In this document: positions 50,526 to 56,546 of the stretch, piece by piece
Numbering within the stretch: position 1 is the stretch's first letter
Layout: every line of letters starts with the position of its first letter
Origin: Petrolisthes cinctipes
Taxonomy: Eukaryota; Arthropoda; Malacostraca; Decapoda; Porcellanidae
Length of the DNA: 64,000 nucleotides
Direction: 5' to 3'
NCBI GenBank assembly: GCA_033782935.1
Contig: JAWQEG010001433.1
Coordinates: forward strand, 1 to 64,000
The notes under the pieces: generated by a model
What the model was told of the DNA's origin: nothing
The model's database searches: none
The model's input: only the letters and a program-made list of their open reading frames with translations
Position numbers and translations under genes: made by a program

Positions 50526-50999
50526 AAACACAAATCACACACACATACAAAAAAAAACCCACACACACAGACCTATGCCAAAGTGTAGGCCTACTGCAGA
50601 CGAAATTGCAGTTCAGCCTCACTTAAGGGGGGAAGTTTTGTTTTGGTAATTCTGGAGCAACTGAATCCTCCAAACTATTCCAAGCAACAGAACGCCATTA
50701 TTTTTGCTCTTCTGGTCCTCTTTCCTAGCATACTTTGGAGGAATCAAGGCACTCCAATGTACAGTACCAAAAAAGAATTATTACTCCCTTAAGAACAACA
50801 TGCAGTCAATACACACCTGTAGACCGAGGAAGATACACGTGTACCAAGGTGGGTTGTCTTCGATGGAGTAGAGAAGGCCTCGGTGGTCCTCTTTCTCCTC
50901 CACCAGGGCCTCGCGAGATTTGCCCACGTCACCCACACTATTGTCATTCTCAACCTCCTCACCTTCTGGTACTTCTGCGCCCACGCCCACGCCCTCCAT
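24127..50999 (-). CDS. SLC23: SLC23-family nucleobase/ascorbate transporter, twelve coding exons, 594 aa
   Basis: I assembled this gene from twelve phase-consistent exons: 50999-50817, 49521-49364, 48755-48556, 47643-47517, 39444-39324, 36496-36355, 32380-32267, 27526-27387, 26661-26422, 25737-25602, 24773-24647 and 24223-24127. They total 1785 nt. The 594-aa product is close to the roughly 600 aa of human SVCT1. Landmarks in order are [16 protein letters not shown] (before TM1), [32 protein letters not shown] (Glu336, TM8), [12 protein letters not shown], the NAT signature [10 protein letters not shown] (386-395), [15 protein letters not shown]-like NLNSSRN, and LDNTIPGTDEERG. Family knowledge gives about 14 membrane helices in the plasma membrane and Na+-coupled uptake of nucleobases/urate or ascorbate. 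The C-terminus STKV fits a class I PDZ ligand. ATG directly follows an acceptor, so the promoter and 5' UTR lie upstream. Confidence 0.95.
24647..24773 (-). CDS. SLC23: SLC23 coding exon 11
   Basis: Residues 522-562 ([27 protein letters not shown]). The acceptor is TTCCTGCAG and the donor GAG-GTGAGT. Confidence 0.94.
25602..25737 (-). CDS. SLC23: SLC23 coding exon 10
   Basis: Residues 476-520 ([26 protein letters not shown]). The acceptor is CTCCTTTAG and the donor CAG-GTATAA. Confidence 0.94.
26422..26661 (-). CDS. SLC23: SLC23 coding exon 9
   Basis: Residues 396-475 ([50 protein letters not shown]). It is exactly 80 codons long. The acceptor is CTGTTCCAG and the donor AGG-GTGTGT. Confidence 0.95.
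27387..27526 (-). CDS. SLC23: SLC23 coding exon 8 (NAT signature)
   Basis: Residues 350-395 ([27 protein letters not shown], then [10 protein letters not shown]). The acceptor is CACCCTCAG. The donor AGG-GTATGT starts a short GTAT repeat. Confidence 0.95.
27535..27715. repeat. two-copy tandem repeat of about 90 bp at the exon 8 acceptor
   Basis: Two copies of a segment with GGATTAGGTTAGGC and GGTTGTCACTACAAGGGGT, each ending in a G tract. On the transcribed strand they form a C-rich 3' end of intron 7. Confidence 0.85.
28095..28200. repeat. 30-bp tandem repeat, about 3.5 copies
   Basis: The unit contains GGGGTAGGAATAACAGTGA and TGTGTGAC. Confidence 0.85.
28288..28815 (-). mobile_element. 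LINE 3' fragment (end of reverse-transcriptase ORF plus tail)
   Basis: The minus-strand frame reads [35 protein letters not shown], and [17 protein letters not shown]. These are the conserved C-terminal blocks of non-LTR retrotransposon ORF2 proteins. The fragment ends in repeats of AACTTG, as expected of a LINE tail. It is 5'-truncated next to an AAT repeat and lies inside SLC23 intron 7. Confidence 0.82.
29282..29500. repeat. degenerate CTGACTGACTGGAC tandem repeat
   Basis: Many imperfect copies of TACTGACTGACTGGACCT. A small patch of the same motif occurs at 27822-27862. Confidence 0.8.
29545..29735. repeat. (GA)n followed by GAATAAAGAGA minisatellite
   Basis: A GA tract passes into about ten variable copies of AGAACCAGAATAAAG. 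Confidence 0.8.
29890..30960. repeat. variable minisatellite, GAAACAGAGGTAG core
   Basis: About 1.07 kb of units of roughly 22-30 bp, all containing ATGAAACAGAGGTAG, with variable GAGGGG or GAAAGA spacers. It lies in SLC23 intron 7. The long antisense open frames through it are artefacts. Confidence 0.92.
31155..31440. mobile_element. two adjacent F1 foldback elements, inverted to each other
   Basis: The left copy (about 31155-31276) runs from ATTCCAAGCAACAGAACACC to AGAATTACCACC. The right copy (about 31280-31440) runs the other way and ends CCCCCCTTAA. That terminal TTAA is also the edge of the 30-bp minisatellite. Confidence 0.85.
31441..32284. repeat. 28-copy, 30-bp minisatellite containing the exon 7 splice donor
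   Basis: There are 26 units of 30 bp and two of 32 bp. On the transcribed strand each reads GTTAAGTTGGCAG-GTAAGT followed by CATTCATTA. The exon-most copy is the real exon 7 end and its 5' splice site. In all copies the block spanning the donor is unchanged, and variation is confined to a few bases between donors. Confidence 0.96.
32267..32380 (-). CDS. SLC23: SLC23 coding exon 7 (TM8 region)
   Basis: Residues 312-348, from [14 protein letters not shown] to [14 protein letters not shown]. The acceptor is TTCTTCAG. The donor GCAG-GTAAGT is embedded in the last copy of a 28-unit minisatellite. Confidence 0.94.
32390..33350. other. SLC23 intron 6, no further feature
   Basis: AT-rich sequence with a short (CA)n at about 32459-32477 and a T10 tract. 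No coding frame was recognised. Confidence 0.5.
33355..33555. mobile_element. mariner-type MITE M3, copy a
   Basis: Inverted ends CAGCCACAATCAAATAACC and their mirror. The flanking TA is mutated to TG. Confidence 0.85.
33577..33828. mobile_element. mariner-type MITE M3, copy b
   Basis: The same ends as copy a, only 21 bp away, with intact TA on both sides. It is longer through a partial internal duplication around TTTGATATGATAT. Confidence 0.88.
33942..33994. repeat. A tract plus (CA)n
   Basis: About 37 A residues followed by CA repeats. An ATT repeat lies nearby at 34032-34066. Confidence 0.95.
34114..34527. mobile_element. chimera of MITE M4 and MITE M3 copy c
   Basis: 34114-34320 is MITE M4 (start CAGTTGGCCACACATGAA after TA), but its right end stops at GTGTGGGCAG. 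At that CAG the sequence continues as M3 (TCAAATATCCACC) and ends with the M3 terminus before TA at 34528. The two families have been fused with loss of both inner termini. Confidence 0.75.
34690..35015 (+). repeat. dispersed repeat R1, copy 2
   Basis: Close match to 3265-3590, including the AATGCCCCATTT hairpin, the CTACCGGGACCTAACCTGG copies and the GGATCTGGCAACACTGC end. It lies within SLC23 intron 6. Confidence 0.8.
35094..35182. repeat. 30-bp tandem repeat, three copies
   Basis: The unit is CTTGACTTATAACCTTGATC plus CA(A/C)CAAAAC. Confidence 0.88.
35369..35407. repeat. (CA)n microsatellite
   Basis: About 19 CA units. A second run lies at 35540-35563, and an ATT repeat at 35683-35736. 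Confidence 0.95.
36077..36340. repeat. AAT/ATT compound microsatellite
   Basis: AAT repeats switch to ATT repeats at about 36110, making a perfect trinucleotide palindrome. Imperfect ATT/GTT repeats then continue up to the donor side of exon 6. Confidence 0.95.
36355..36496 (-). CDS. SLC23: SLC23 coding exon 6
   Basis: Residues 264-310 ([31 protein letters not shown]). The acceptor is TGTACTGTAG and the donor CCGT-GTGAGT. A long minisatellite lies just upstream and an AAT-repeat tract just downstream. Confidence 0.93.
36530..37990. repeat. 22-bp minisatellite next to the exon 6 acceptor
   Basis: About 65 units of TTGTAATGTAGGGTTATAGAGG with a few variants (GGGGTAGTAA, ATATAGGG). On the transcribed strand each unit is pyrimidine-rich and contains CTATAAC. 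The array starts about 35 bp upstream of the exon 6 acceptor. Confidence 0.96.
38335..38493. mobile_element. F1 foldback element in SLC23 intron 5
   Basis: Arms GATTCCTCCAAAGTATGCC and GGAATAGTTTGGAGGATTC, ending CCCCCTTAA. It is immediately followed by an F2 element. Confidence 0.9.
38494..38652. mobile_element. F2 foldback element, TTAA at both ends
   Basis: Starts TTAAGGACCC and ends GATCACAGGGTCCTTAA. The inner arms GCCACGAAACACC and GTTTCGTGGC pair. Confidence 0.9.
38640..38900 (+). pseudogene. unknown coding fragment antisense in SLC23 intron 5
   Basis: A plus-strand frame of about 81 codons ends at TGA and looks coding. It is not repeat-derived, has balanced codons, and reads [20 protein letters not shown] and [19 protein letters not shown]. 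Its 5' side is cut by the F2 element. I do not recognise the family. It may be a fragment of a transposon protein or of a host gene. Confidence 0.35.
38937..39323. repeat. 25-27 bp minisatellite starting at the exon 5 splice donor
   Basis: About 15 units. On the transcribed strand they read GTAAGGGTCTCTTCAATC plus TGTGTAT, and the exon-most unit is the real donor (GTAAGCCTCTCTTCAACC). Every unit starts with GTAAG. Confidence 0.93.
39324..39444 (-). CDS. SLC23: SLC23 coding exon 5
   Basis: Residues 224-263 ([29 protein letters not shown]). The acceptor is GCCGCTACAG. The donor CCG-GTAAGC is the first unit of a 25-27 bp minisatellite. Confidence 0.92.
39924..40160. mobile_element. mariner-type MITE M5, 237 bp
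   Basis: Inverted ends CAGTCTGCTG with pairing that continues through TTCCCTGAACA and GGCAAAATACAAT. TA is present on both sides. Confidence 0.88.
40482..40570. repeat. A tract and T tract
   Basis: An A-rich run (about 24 A) and a T run (about 15 T), separated by 37 bp, can pair with each other. Confidence 0.8.
40895..41067. mobile_element. mariner-type MITE M8, 173 bp
   Basis: Inverted ends CAGTCACGAGCACTA with TA on both sides. Confidence 0.88.
41130..42010 (+). mobile_element. LINE 3' fragment interrupted by a MITE
   Basis: The plus frame near 41310-41400 encodes [20 protein letters not shown], matching the C-terminus of the LINE at 49.7-50.4 kb. After the nested MITE M6, the tail resumes with TCTGTATATTTTCAG and ends in AATAAACCGTTTATT and an ATT repeat, the same tail as at 50.4 kb. 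Confidence 0.78.
41423..41897. mobile_element. mariner-type MITE M6, 475 bp, nested in a LINE
   Basis: Inverted ends CAGTCGGCAAAAAAAGTTTC with TA at 41421-41422 and 41898-41899. The interior has no transposase ORF. Confidence 0.9.
42009..42092. repeat. (ATT)n then (CA)n at the LINE tail
   Basis: The microsatellite directly continues the LINE 3' end, as at 50452-50521. Confidence 0.93.
42402..43191. mobile_element. F3 foldback element split by an F2 element and a GC-rich palindromic array
   Basis: The left F3 half (42402-42492, GGGGAGATTTTC and CCACGAAACAG) and right half (43113-43191, ending AGATTCTCCCCTTTAA) flank 42493-43112. The insert is F2 (to TCCTTAA at 42655), then minisatellite arms facing each other (42656-42770 and 42780-43107) with a unit of about 40 bp of the type CCCCTACTCCCGCACCCC, then TTAATTAA. 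Confidence 0.8.
43447..43513. repeat. (AC)n microsatellite
   Basis: About 33 AC units. Confidence 0.97.
43804..43983. mobile_element. F1 foldback element
   Basis: TTAATTAAGGGGGAAGTTTT on the left, the AAACTATTCCAAGCAACAG and CTAGCATACTTTGGAGGAAT arms, and TTAATTAAGGG on the right. Confidence 0.9.
44209..44301. repeat. (GT)n microsatellite
   Basis: About 46 GT units in SLC23 intron 4. Confidence 0.97.
44511..44682. mobile_element. F1 foldback element
   Basis: GTTAAGGTGGTAATTCG on the left and ACTTCCCCCTTAATTAA on the right, with the usual paired core. Confidence 0.9.
45007..45357. repeat. 32-bp minisatellite, about 11 copies
   Basis: The unit contains CTCCCTTCTCCACCCACTCC and a variable TGCATACA or TGGATGCA. 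Because 32 is not a multiple of three, all frames stay open over long stretches. These are not genes. Confidence 0.94.
45776..45840. repeat. (GA)n microsatellite
   Basis: About 32 GA units. Confidence 0.97.
46051..46257. mobile_element. mariner-type MITE M4, intact copy, 207 bp
   Basis: Inverted ends CAGTTGCCCACACATGAAG and its mirror, with TA on both sides and a strong inner hairpin around GACAGGCAGACAGTAA. Confidence 0.88.
46330..46500. mobile_element. MITE M7-like copy
   Basis: It shares AACTCGTGTCGTGAAA, AACCATACTGGGCA and TTTCACAAGTTATATTA with 48002-48165. The left terminus is replaced by an A tract. Confidence 0.7.
46590..46676. repeat. dispersed repeat R2, third copy
   Basis: It shares AGGAGGGACAGTTGAAGAAA and the GCGCCCCAACCCCC end with the copies at 17.1 and 19.8 kb. 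Confidence 0.5.
46741..47500. repeat. compound GT-rich minisatellite by the exon 4 donor
   Basis: About 760 bp of (GT)n blocks punctuated by GTGAATATAAGTGTG and TTTTTAGCTGTG in a roughly regular order. It begins about 20-40 bp inside intron 4. Confidence 0.93.
47517..47643 (-). CDS. SLC23: SLC23 coding exon 4
   Basis: Residues 182-222 ([26 protein letters not shown]). The donor was set at GCGT-GTGAGT because that phase joins exon 5 as HWGISGVTMVLL. A GT-rich compound repeat begins shortly after the donor. Confidence 0.92.
47667..47832. mobile_element. F1 foldback element 23 bp upstream of the exon 4 acceptor
   Basis: Left TTAATTAAGGGGGAAG, right GAATTACCACC. It is oriented so that the CTTCCCCCTTAA end faces exon 4. 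Confidence 0.9.
48002..48165. mobile_element. mariner-type MITE M7, 164 bp
   Basis: Inverted ends CTATCAAAGACAAAACTC / mirror, with TA at 48000-48001 and 48166-48167. Confidence 0.8.
48556..48755 (-). CDS. SLC23: SLC23 coding exon 3
   Basis: Residues 115-180 ([14 protein letters not shown], the CPPESE extracellular loop, and RMTHVQGAI). The acceptor is TGATGTACCAG. Its pyrimidine tract is the end of a foldback element. The donor G-GTCAGT is followed by a short TTGGG repeat. Confidence 0.92.
48765..48937. mobile_element. F1 foldback element abutting the exon 3 acceptor
   Basis: It starts AAGGGGGAAGAAGTACAGTG and ends CTTCCCTTAA. Its left edge lies 9-10 bp from the exon 3 splice acceptor. Confidence 0.88.
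49150..49363. repeat. two-copy duplication starting at the exon 2 splice donor
   Basis: Copies 49255-49363 and 49150-49254. On the transcribed strand both begin GTGAT followed by GATGCCAGATTCT and contain AATGTATGAAAGAGAA and AGAGGGTA. The exon-adjacent copy starts with the real 5' splice site. Confidence 0.9.
49364..49521 (-). CDS. SLC23: SLC23 coding exon 2
   Basis: Residues 62-113 ([19 protein letters not shown], then TM2-3 ending LLQTTFGVR). The acceptor is GTGTTGCAG. The donor AG-GTGATG begins a duplicated 105-109 bp segment. Confidence 0.93.
49547..49676. mobile_element. rearranged F1 foldback element near the exon 2 acceptor
   Basis: A TTAAGGTGGGAAATTTTGTG end, then a second copy of the acceptor-flank sequence (GCAACACAGACGAA), then a partial F1 arm ending ATGCCAGGAAACA. 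Confidence 0.7.
49677..50460 (+). mobile_element. LINE reverse-transcriptase fragment with 3' tail
   Basis: The frame to the TAG near 50317 encodes part of a non-LTR reverse transcriptase: [13 protein letters not shown], then the catalytic YVDD box, then [12 protein letters not shown]. An internal deletion follows, and then [20 protein letters not shown] and [19 protein letters not shown], the conserved CR1/L2-like C-terminal end. The 3' UTR ends with AATAAAACCGTTCATT and an ATT repeat. It is truncated at both the 5' side and internally, and lies antisense in SLC23 intron 1. Confidence 0.82.
50452..50521. repeat. (ATT)n and (AC)n at LINE tail
   Basis: The LINE 3' end passes into about 27 AC units. 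Confidence 0.95.
50622..50792. mobile_element. F1 foldback element in SLC23 intron 1
   Basis: Left ACTTAAGGGGGGAAGTTTTG, right ATTACTCCCTTAAG. It ends about 25 bp from the exon 1 donor. Confidence 0.9.
50817..50999 (-). CDS. SLC23: SLC23 coding exon 1 (ATG)
   Basis: Residues 1-61. An acidic cytoplasmic N-terminus ([10 protein letters not shown]) is followed by the family landmark [11 protein letters not shown] and the start of TM1. The acceptor CCTTTACAG abuts the ATG. The donor is CAG-GTGTGT, phase 0. Confidence 0.93.
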
Positions 51000-51302
51000 C
51001 TGTAAAGGGTGAATACATTTATAATTTGAGTTCACGTAAATACAAATAATAATAATACAACAATGAAATCGTTGTAAATTTTATTCATTGGAGACGAAAA
51101 TTTGGTTCTAAGGAAATTATGCGTTTAATAGGGTATTAAATTATACGATAGAGATGTTGGTAAATAGCTTAACAATGAGGAAAGGACGGTTCAAAAGATT
51201 AAAAGAAATGTACACATAATAATGTATCTGTGTGTGTGTTTTCGTGCCATGACATGAGAACAAAAAATTATCTTCAGTAAAAAAGAAGAAAGATCATCTA
51301 TA

Positions 51303-51395
51303 GACTTAAGGACCCTGTGATTGAATATGAAAATTGGAAGCTTCTGATTCCTCCTGACTATACCCCGAAACAAACTCCTTCCCTATAGGGTGTTT
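51303..51395. mobile_element. half of an F2 foldback element
   Basis: It contains AAGGACCCTGTGATTG, GATTCCTCCTGACTATACC and a GGTGTTTCGCC end. The second arm is missing. Confidence 0.7.
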
Positions 51396-51399
51396 CGCC

Positions 51400-52110
51400 G
51401 TAGTAATTGAAGTCTCCTAACTTGGAGATTTCTGAGAAAGGAGAATGTGATAGAATGTGTTCAACTTTTGAGGTAAGATAGTCAAAGAATTTTGGATAGT
51501 CAGTAGAGTTAAGGGGGAGATATACAGCACAGATATATTTAGTTTGAGTATCAGGTGAGCCGAAGCCAGAGGGTTGAGAATTCAGAAAAGTCAAGTTCGG
51601 GAACACGAGAACAGGTGAGGTCGTTGCGTACGTATACACAACAGTCATCTTTGGCTCGAAACTGAGAATAGAGAAAGTAAGAGGAAACAGAGTAGGGGTT
51701 GCTGTCAGTTGATGCTGTGGTCTGGGTTTCGGTGAGGAAAATATGAGGTTTAGAGGAGAAGAGGTGGTGTTCAACAGAAGAGAAGTTGGAGGAAAGGCCA
51801 CAAATATTGCAAAAGTTGTGGCAATGGTCCAGGACATCTCGAGGGGTTGTCAACAAAAAAGTCAGTCTGAGTGGAGTTTACTTACCCATCCCCAGGGGCC
51901 TCCGAGGCATTGTTAAAATTAATCATCAATAAAAATTTAAAATTGGACAAGAGGGTGTGATGTGTATTGTGTAAATAGATAAGGTGATGTCTTTGAGAAT
52001 ATGTTGGACTACTCTCGGTGTAGGTAAGACACGAAAAAGATCAGCAAAGGTGAAACAGACAGGTGAAAATGGAGTTCCAACCCTCCCTATCACCAGTCCA
52101 GCATCCATCC
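51400..52110 (-). mobile_element. LINE endonuclease (APE-type) fragment
   Basis: One minus frame gives NICGLSSNFSSVEHHLF, FLTETQ and DDCCVYVRNDL. After a frameshift, another gives ICAVYLPLNSTDYPKFFDYL and ISKLGDFN. These are the ordered blocks of the apurinic-type endonuclease domain of jockey/CR1-like LINEs. It is cut on its 3' side near the F2 half-element, with no reverse transcriptase attached. Confidence 0.82.
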
Positions 52111-52840
52111 TTGGAGTACTGCCCTCTTGTTGTCAATTTCATATATCGTAATGTTAGTGTATGAAATTTGGCTGAAATGGGTATCGAACTGCACGATATT
52201 TTCTGGATGATGTTTTAGTGAACCGACTTAGTACAAATCCCATATCATTAATTATCAAACTAAAACCTTCTTTCTTTTCCTACAGACCTTTTTCTAATCT
52301 AGTGTGAGGTGTGTGTGTGTTTCCAGTGAGTCATATCTACGTTGTTTATTGTGGATGATAGATTTCTTAGACTCATCTTCATTTGGGTTAGGTTCGTTGT
52401 ATTTTACGCCGGATGTCCTTCCTTAAGCTAACCTCAGATATATAAATATATATAGGTTGGTGCCTGACCCATTCCAAAAAAAAAAAGATAATTATTACAA
52501 TGAAAACTAGCACCAAACACAGAGAGAACGTTTGACATGAATATTAGTATGGGAGTGGCAAAAGGAAATTACGTAGACAAACATGGGAGTGGTAAATAAA
52601 AGTTAAAATATAGGAAGAACTGGGAGGATTATACTACAAGGAGAATCTGTATAATATAATATGAGATAAAAGACAGATAATGAACAAGAACTTAATGCCT
52701 GAAGCTGAGGTTGGTTTGACATCAGATTTTTCCTACATTCTCAAAGGTAGTCTGAAGGGAATTACCTGCCTTGCCTATAAATTAACCCCACATGTAAAGG
52801 TTTACTATCTCAACACAATTCCATGAAATACACTATAATT

Positions 52841-52998
52841 ATGGCCCTGGTGATTCCTCCAGATTACGCCAGGAAACAGGTCCAGCAGGTTTAACAAAAG
52901 TAATGGTGGCCTGTTGCTTGCATGGAATATATTGTTTGGAGGAATCAGCAGCAGTTTCTCAAGATTTACCAACACAGATGTACTTCCCCCTTAATTAT
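52841..52998. mobile_element. F1 foldback element
   Basis: GATTCCTCCAGATTACGCC and TTGTTTGGAGGAATCAGC arms, ending CTTCCCCCTTAATTA. Confidence 0.85.
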
Positions 52999-53157
52999 CT
53001 CCTGTGTGACAAAAGCCAAGGTTATGGAGTTCTGCTCTGGGTTAACATACTTACAACTCCTCGGCTTTATTATCCTCATATAATTTCTTATGGCTGTAAC
53101 CTAAATATGAGAACTTTGAGAGAGCATAAAACCGAGGTATAACTATAATACAGTATG

Positions 53158-53248
53158 TATATATAAATTTAATGGGATATTCTGTTGTTGGTGAATTGGA
53201 AGGTCTCTGATTCCTCCAAACTATGCCAAGAATCATATCCCCTATATA
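53158..53248. mobile_element. half F3 foldback element
   Basis: TTGGTGAATTGGAAGG, GATTCCTCCAAACTATGCC and ATATCCCCTATA. Only one arm is present. Confidence 0.65.
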
Positions 53249-53330
53249 TGCATTGAGGGCATCTGAAATTCATGAAACTTATTGCAAAACCTGGTCCAAC
53301 CACTTTCGTTACCAATTCCTTAGGAGTGAT

Positions 53331-53944
53331 TAATCTCCAACATTATTATATACTGAGCATTACAACACAATATCATATACTGAGCATTACAACACAATAT
53401 AATATACTGAGCATTACAACACAATATAATATACTGAGCATTACAACACATTATCATATACTGAGCATTACAACACAATATAATATACTGAGCATTACAA
53501 CACAATATCATATACTGAGCATTATAACACAATATAATATACTGAGCATTACAACACAATATAATATACTGAGCATTACAACACAATATAATATACTGAG
53601 CATTACACACATCATCATATACTGAGCATTACAACACAATATAATATACTGAGCATTACAACACAATATCATATACTGAGCATTATAACACAATATAATA
53701 TACTGAGCATTACAACACAATATAATATACTGAGCATTACAACACAATATAATATACTGAGCATTACACACATCATCATATACTGAGCATTACAACACAA
53801 TATAATATACTGAGCATTACAACACAATATCATATACTGAGCATTACAACACAATATCATATACTGAGCATTACAACACAATATCATATACTGAGCATTA
53901 CAACACAATATCATATACTGAGCATTACAACACAATATCACAAT
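53331..53944. repeat. 27-bp minisatellite, about 23 copies
   Basis: The unit is TACTGAGCATTACAACACAA plus TATCATA or TATAATA. Two places carry the shortened CACATCATCATA variant, about 170 bp apart, showing a second-order duplication of a block of units. Confidence 0.95.
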
Positions 53945-54158
53945 GTCTATAGTAACATGAGAACTCCTACTACTATATTCTGTCCCACATAAACTGGCCA
54001 AGAGATATCTGTATTTTCCATCCCTAGCCTTGGTCTAAGGTAGAACGGTAATGACATTTAGAGAATTATCCCCAAGGAGGGAGTGGTAATTCATAATGAC
54101 GTGAAGAGCAGCATGCTGAGAAAAACCCACTTTTTATAGACAGAAAGTATTTATTCTG

Positions 54159-54160
<2 letters not shown>

Positions 54161-54209
<49 letters not shown>
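54161..54209. repeat. (GA)n microsatellite
   Basis: About 24 GA units. Confidence 0.97.
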
Positions 54210-54212
<3 letters not shown>

Positions 54213-54511
54213 AAGGGAGTGAGTGAGGGAGGGAAGAACAGAGTATGGGGAGGAAGGGAACACACACACACACACACACTTCTTCACATACACGTGGGCA
54301 TGTAAGGTATATATATTTTTTAATTGAAATGAAGATGTGTATCATTAAGATATGTGTAACATGGGTGAGTACTTGTGATTACGTCTATTTATGAGAGAGG
54401 GGAAATTCCGACCCTAGAGAACATTTTGGAGAAAGTAAAGGAGGCGCCCATTAGTTTTAAAGGACAAATATTCATCCCTACATAGACTTATGAAGAAACT
54501 GGGCTTCCGTT

Positions 54512-54674
54512 TTAAGGGGGTAATTCTTTTTTGGTATATTGGAGTGCCATGATTCCTCCAAAGTATGCCAGGAAACAGGACCATATGAACAACAATAATA
54601 GTGTTCTGTTGCTTGGAATAGTTTGGAGGATTCAGTTGCTCCAGATTTACCAACACTGAACTTCCCCCTTAAGA
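54512..54674. mobile_element. F1 foldback element
   Basis: AAGGGGGTAATTC on the left and ACTTCCCCCTTAAG on the right. It directly abuts a transposase fragment. Confidence 0.9.
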
Positions 54675-54978
54675 TAACCGACAGAGGACGACATATCCTA
54701 ATGGAGAAAGATGATATTGTTTTGACTCGGTGCACATATTTACGAAAAATTAAGGAAAATAGAGACTCGAGAAACCCAAGACCTCGCGAGATATGCATGG
54801 ATGAAACTTGGGTAAATCAAAATGAGTGTGTTGATAAATGTTGGACCACTGTTGAGGGGAAGTTGTGTCCCAAGATGATAAGTGGCAGAGCACCAACATT
54901 ATATAATTGTGTACGCCACGTGGCAGGTGGCAGGGATGGGTTCCTGCCCATTTTTAGCGTCATATGTCAGATATATTA
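54675..54978 (+). pseudogene. DDE-type transposase fragment
   Basis: The frame encodes GRHILMEKDDIVLTRCTYL, then CMDETWVNQNECVDKCW, then PKMISGRAP and DGFLP. DETWVNQN with KCW is a recurrent block of a Tc1/mariner-IS630-related DDE transposase family in arthropod genomes and includes one catalytic Asp. The 5' part is cut by the F1 element and the 3' part decays into a stop after DGFLP. Confidence 0.7.
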
Positions 54979-55080
54979 ATCGTTAGAAAGTTTCGCTATT
55001 TTGCGGTAAATTGTTGATTTTTGGGGTTTGCAAATCAGCCTTAGAACTCGTAACAACACCTTCAATTTACACCAATTCTC

Positions 55081-55106
55081 GCTCTCTCTCTCTCTCTCTC
55101 TCTCTC
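55081..55106. repeat. (CT)n microsatellite
   Basis: Thirteen CT units. A (CA)n run lies at 55289-55314. Confidence 0.95.
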
Positions 55107-55277
55107 CGTACGTCCTTGGTCACTTTATGTGGCTCAGGTATATACGATACTCTGATTTATCTATCTACGTGACTCGACCACCACAATCTGACAACAACAA
55201 GACTTACCTCCAAAGATGTCAGGTGCATTGTGTTTTGTCCAAGTTGTTATTGTTACGTGTGTGCGCCTAATCTCTCC

Positions 55278-55312
<35 letters not shown>

Positions 55313-55954
55313 ACTGCTCCACCTCCTTTAGCAAACAGTTCAGTAGTGTGGGTATGACTATGAAATTCTCTTCTTACAAGTAAAAATGAACTGGAGTGTA
55401 TTGTGCTCTGAACGTTATGGTGATTCTTCTGTTACGGTATATATTATTTCTATTATGACTCTGTTGGCTTAAAGGAATTGAGTCAAATCACAGAATGCAT
55501 CCCCTGGTATTGAATGGTAAACACAGGTCAGCCAATATCCCATAAATATAGTTGTTGTTGTTGTTGAAGTTCCTTAAGCTGTCTGATCGAGCAGCCCCGA
55601 TAAATATAGGTAGTGATCGATTGAAATGATAATTCCTGTGATCTTTTATTCAGTGTTGCTGAGCGTAGGATTCTGAGTTACGTCACAATAGTATTCAGCC
55701 TCTATTGTACTCTTTCTTACACCTGGACACGTCAGGCAAATATTTTCACACTGAGGAAACGTTCAGAAGATAGTGGCACCAAGTATCTTATTAACACGGG
55801 ATAATAATTTTACAACACACAGAGATAACAGAAAAAAAAAAACAGTCTTTGTGTTTTGCTATCCACACAGAGGCGAGAGAAGAGTGAACGCACGAGAGTA
55901 TTCAAGTACAATGAGCGAGGAGCTGCTGGACACGACCAACCTCCACCAGCGTTT

Positions 55955-55998
55955 CCTAACCACTGACTATGACCCGTACACACGCTGCTATATAATTC
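55955..55998 (-). promoter_or_regulatory. candidate minus-strand promoter (TATA plus TCAGT initiator)
   Basis: On the minus strand TATATA (complement of 55989-55994) lies 30 bp upstream of a TCAGTG initiator whose A is at 55964. This is the canonical arthropod arrangement. It points towards the SLC23 gene, whose first coding exon has a 5' acceptor, so it could be that gene's promoter. No convincing donor was found in the transcribed sequence to link the two. Confidence 0.3.
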
Positions 55999-56116
55999 CA
56001 CTCACTACCTGCTGCAACAGACCCATTGCCACATAGTCTTTTGCCCAACATTATTGTCACGTTCATAATCCCTCCTCCCCTCACGTGACCATTTCTAGAG
56101 CATTATAGTTTCAAGG

Positions 56117-56120
<4 letters not shown>

Positions 56121-56207
<87 letters not shown>
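56121..56207. repeat. (GA)n microsatellite
   Basis: About 43 GA units. Confidence 0.97.
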
Positions 56208-56209
<2 letters not shown>

Positions 56210-56284
56210 CACAACAATTCGTACACACACTGGTTTTTTTCGAAGATTTACAACATATAGAAATATAAGACTACGTTACTGCAA

Positions 56285-56430
56285 TATAACATTATTATTA
56301 AGTTGGTTGTTTTGCAATCACCGAGTCACTTGGTAGACCATTCATTGCAGGGCTACCATAATAATGACCTATCTTTCCATATAGTCTGTGTAAGGATAAC
56401 TGTTGCCAACTGTACAATACCCGATATTCT
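56285..56430. repeat. dispersed repeat shared with 47.87-48.0 kb
   Basis: It contains GTTTTGCAATCACCGAGTCA, CATTCATTGCAGGGCT and CATATAGTCTGTGTAAG, nearly identical to the sequence before MITE M7. Confidence 0.8.
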
Positions 56431-56507
56431 AGTAGTACTCATTTCATTCCAAACGGGTTTACGAAGAAGAGGACCGAGGGTTTAGATACCTATGAGCTCT
56501 GGGCCTC

Positions 56508-56545
<38 letters not shown>
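56508..56545. repeat. (AAT)n microsatellite
   Basis: About 13 AAT units. Confidence 0.95.

Positions 56546-56546
<1 letters not shown>

Noticed and set aside
53272..54001. Minus-strand CNAQYIILC-type repeat proteins
   Set aside because: A 27-bp repeat (nine codons) stays open by chance. No flanking coding signal was seen.
55773..56036. Plus-strand frame with MSEELLDTTNLHQRFL
   Set aside because: The ATG context is fair and the region GC-rich, but there is no domain or clear donor. It may be part of a 5' region on either strand, so it was not called as a CDS.
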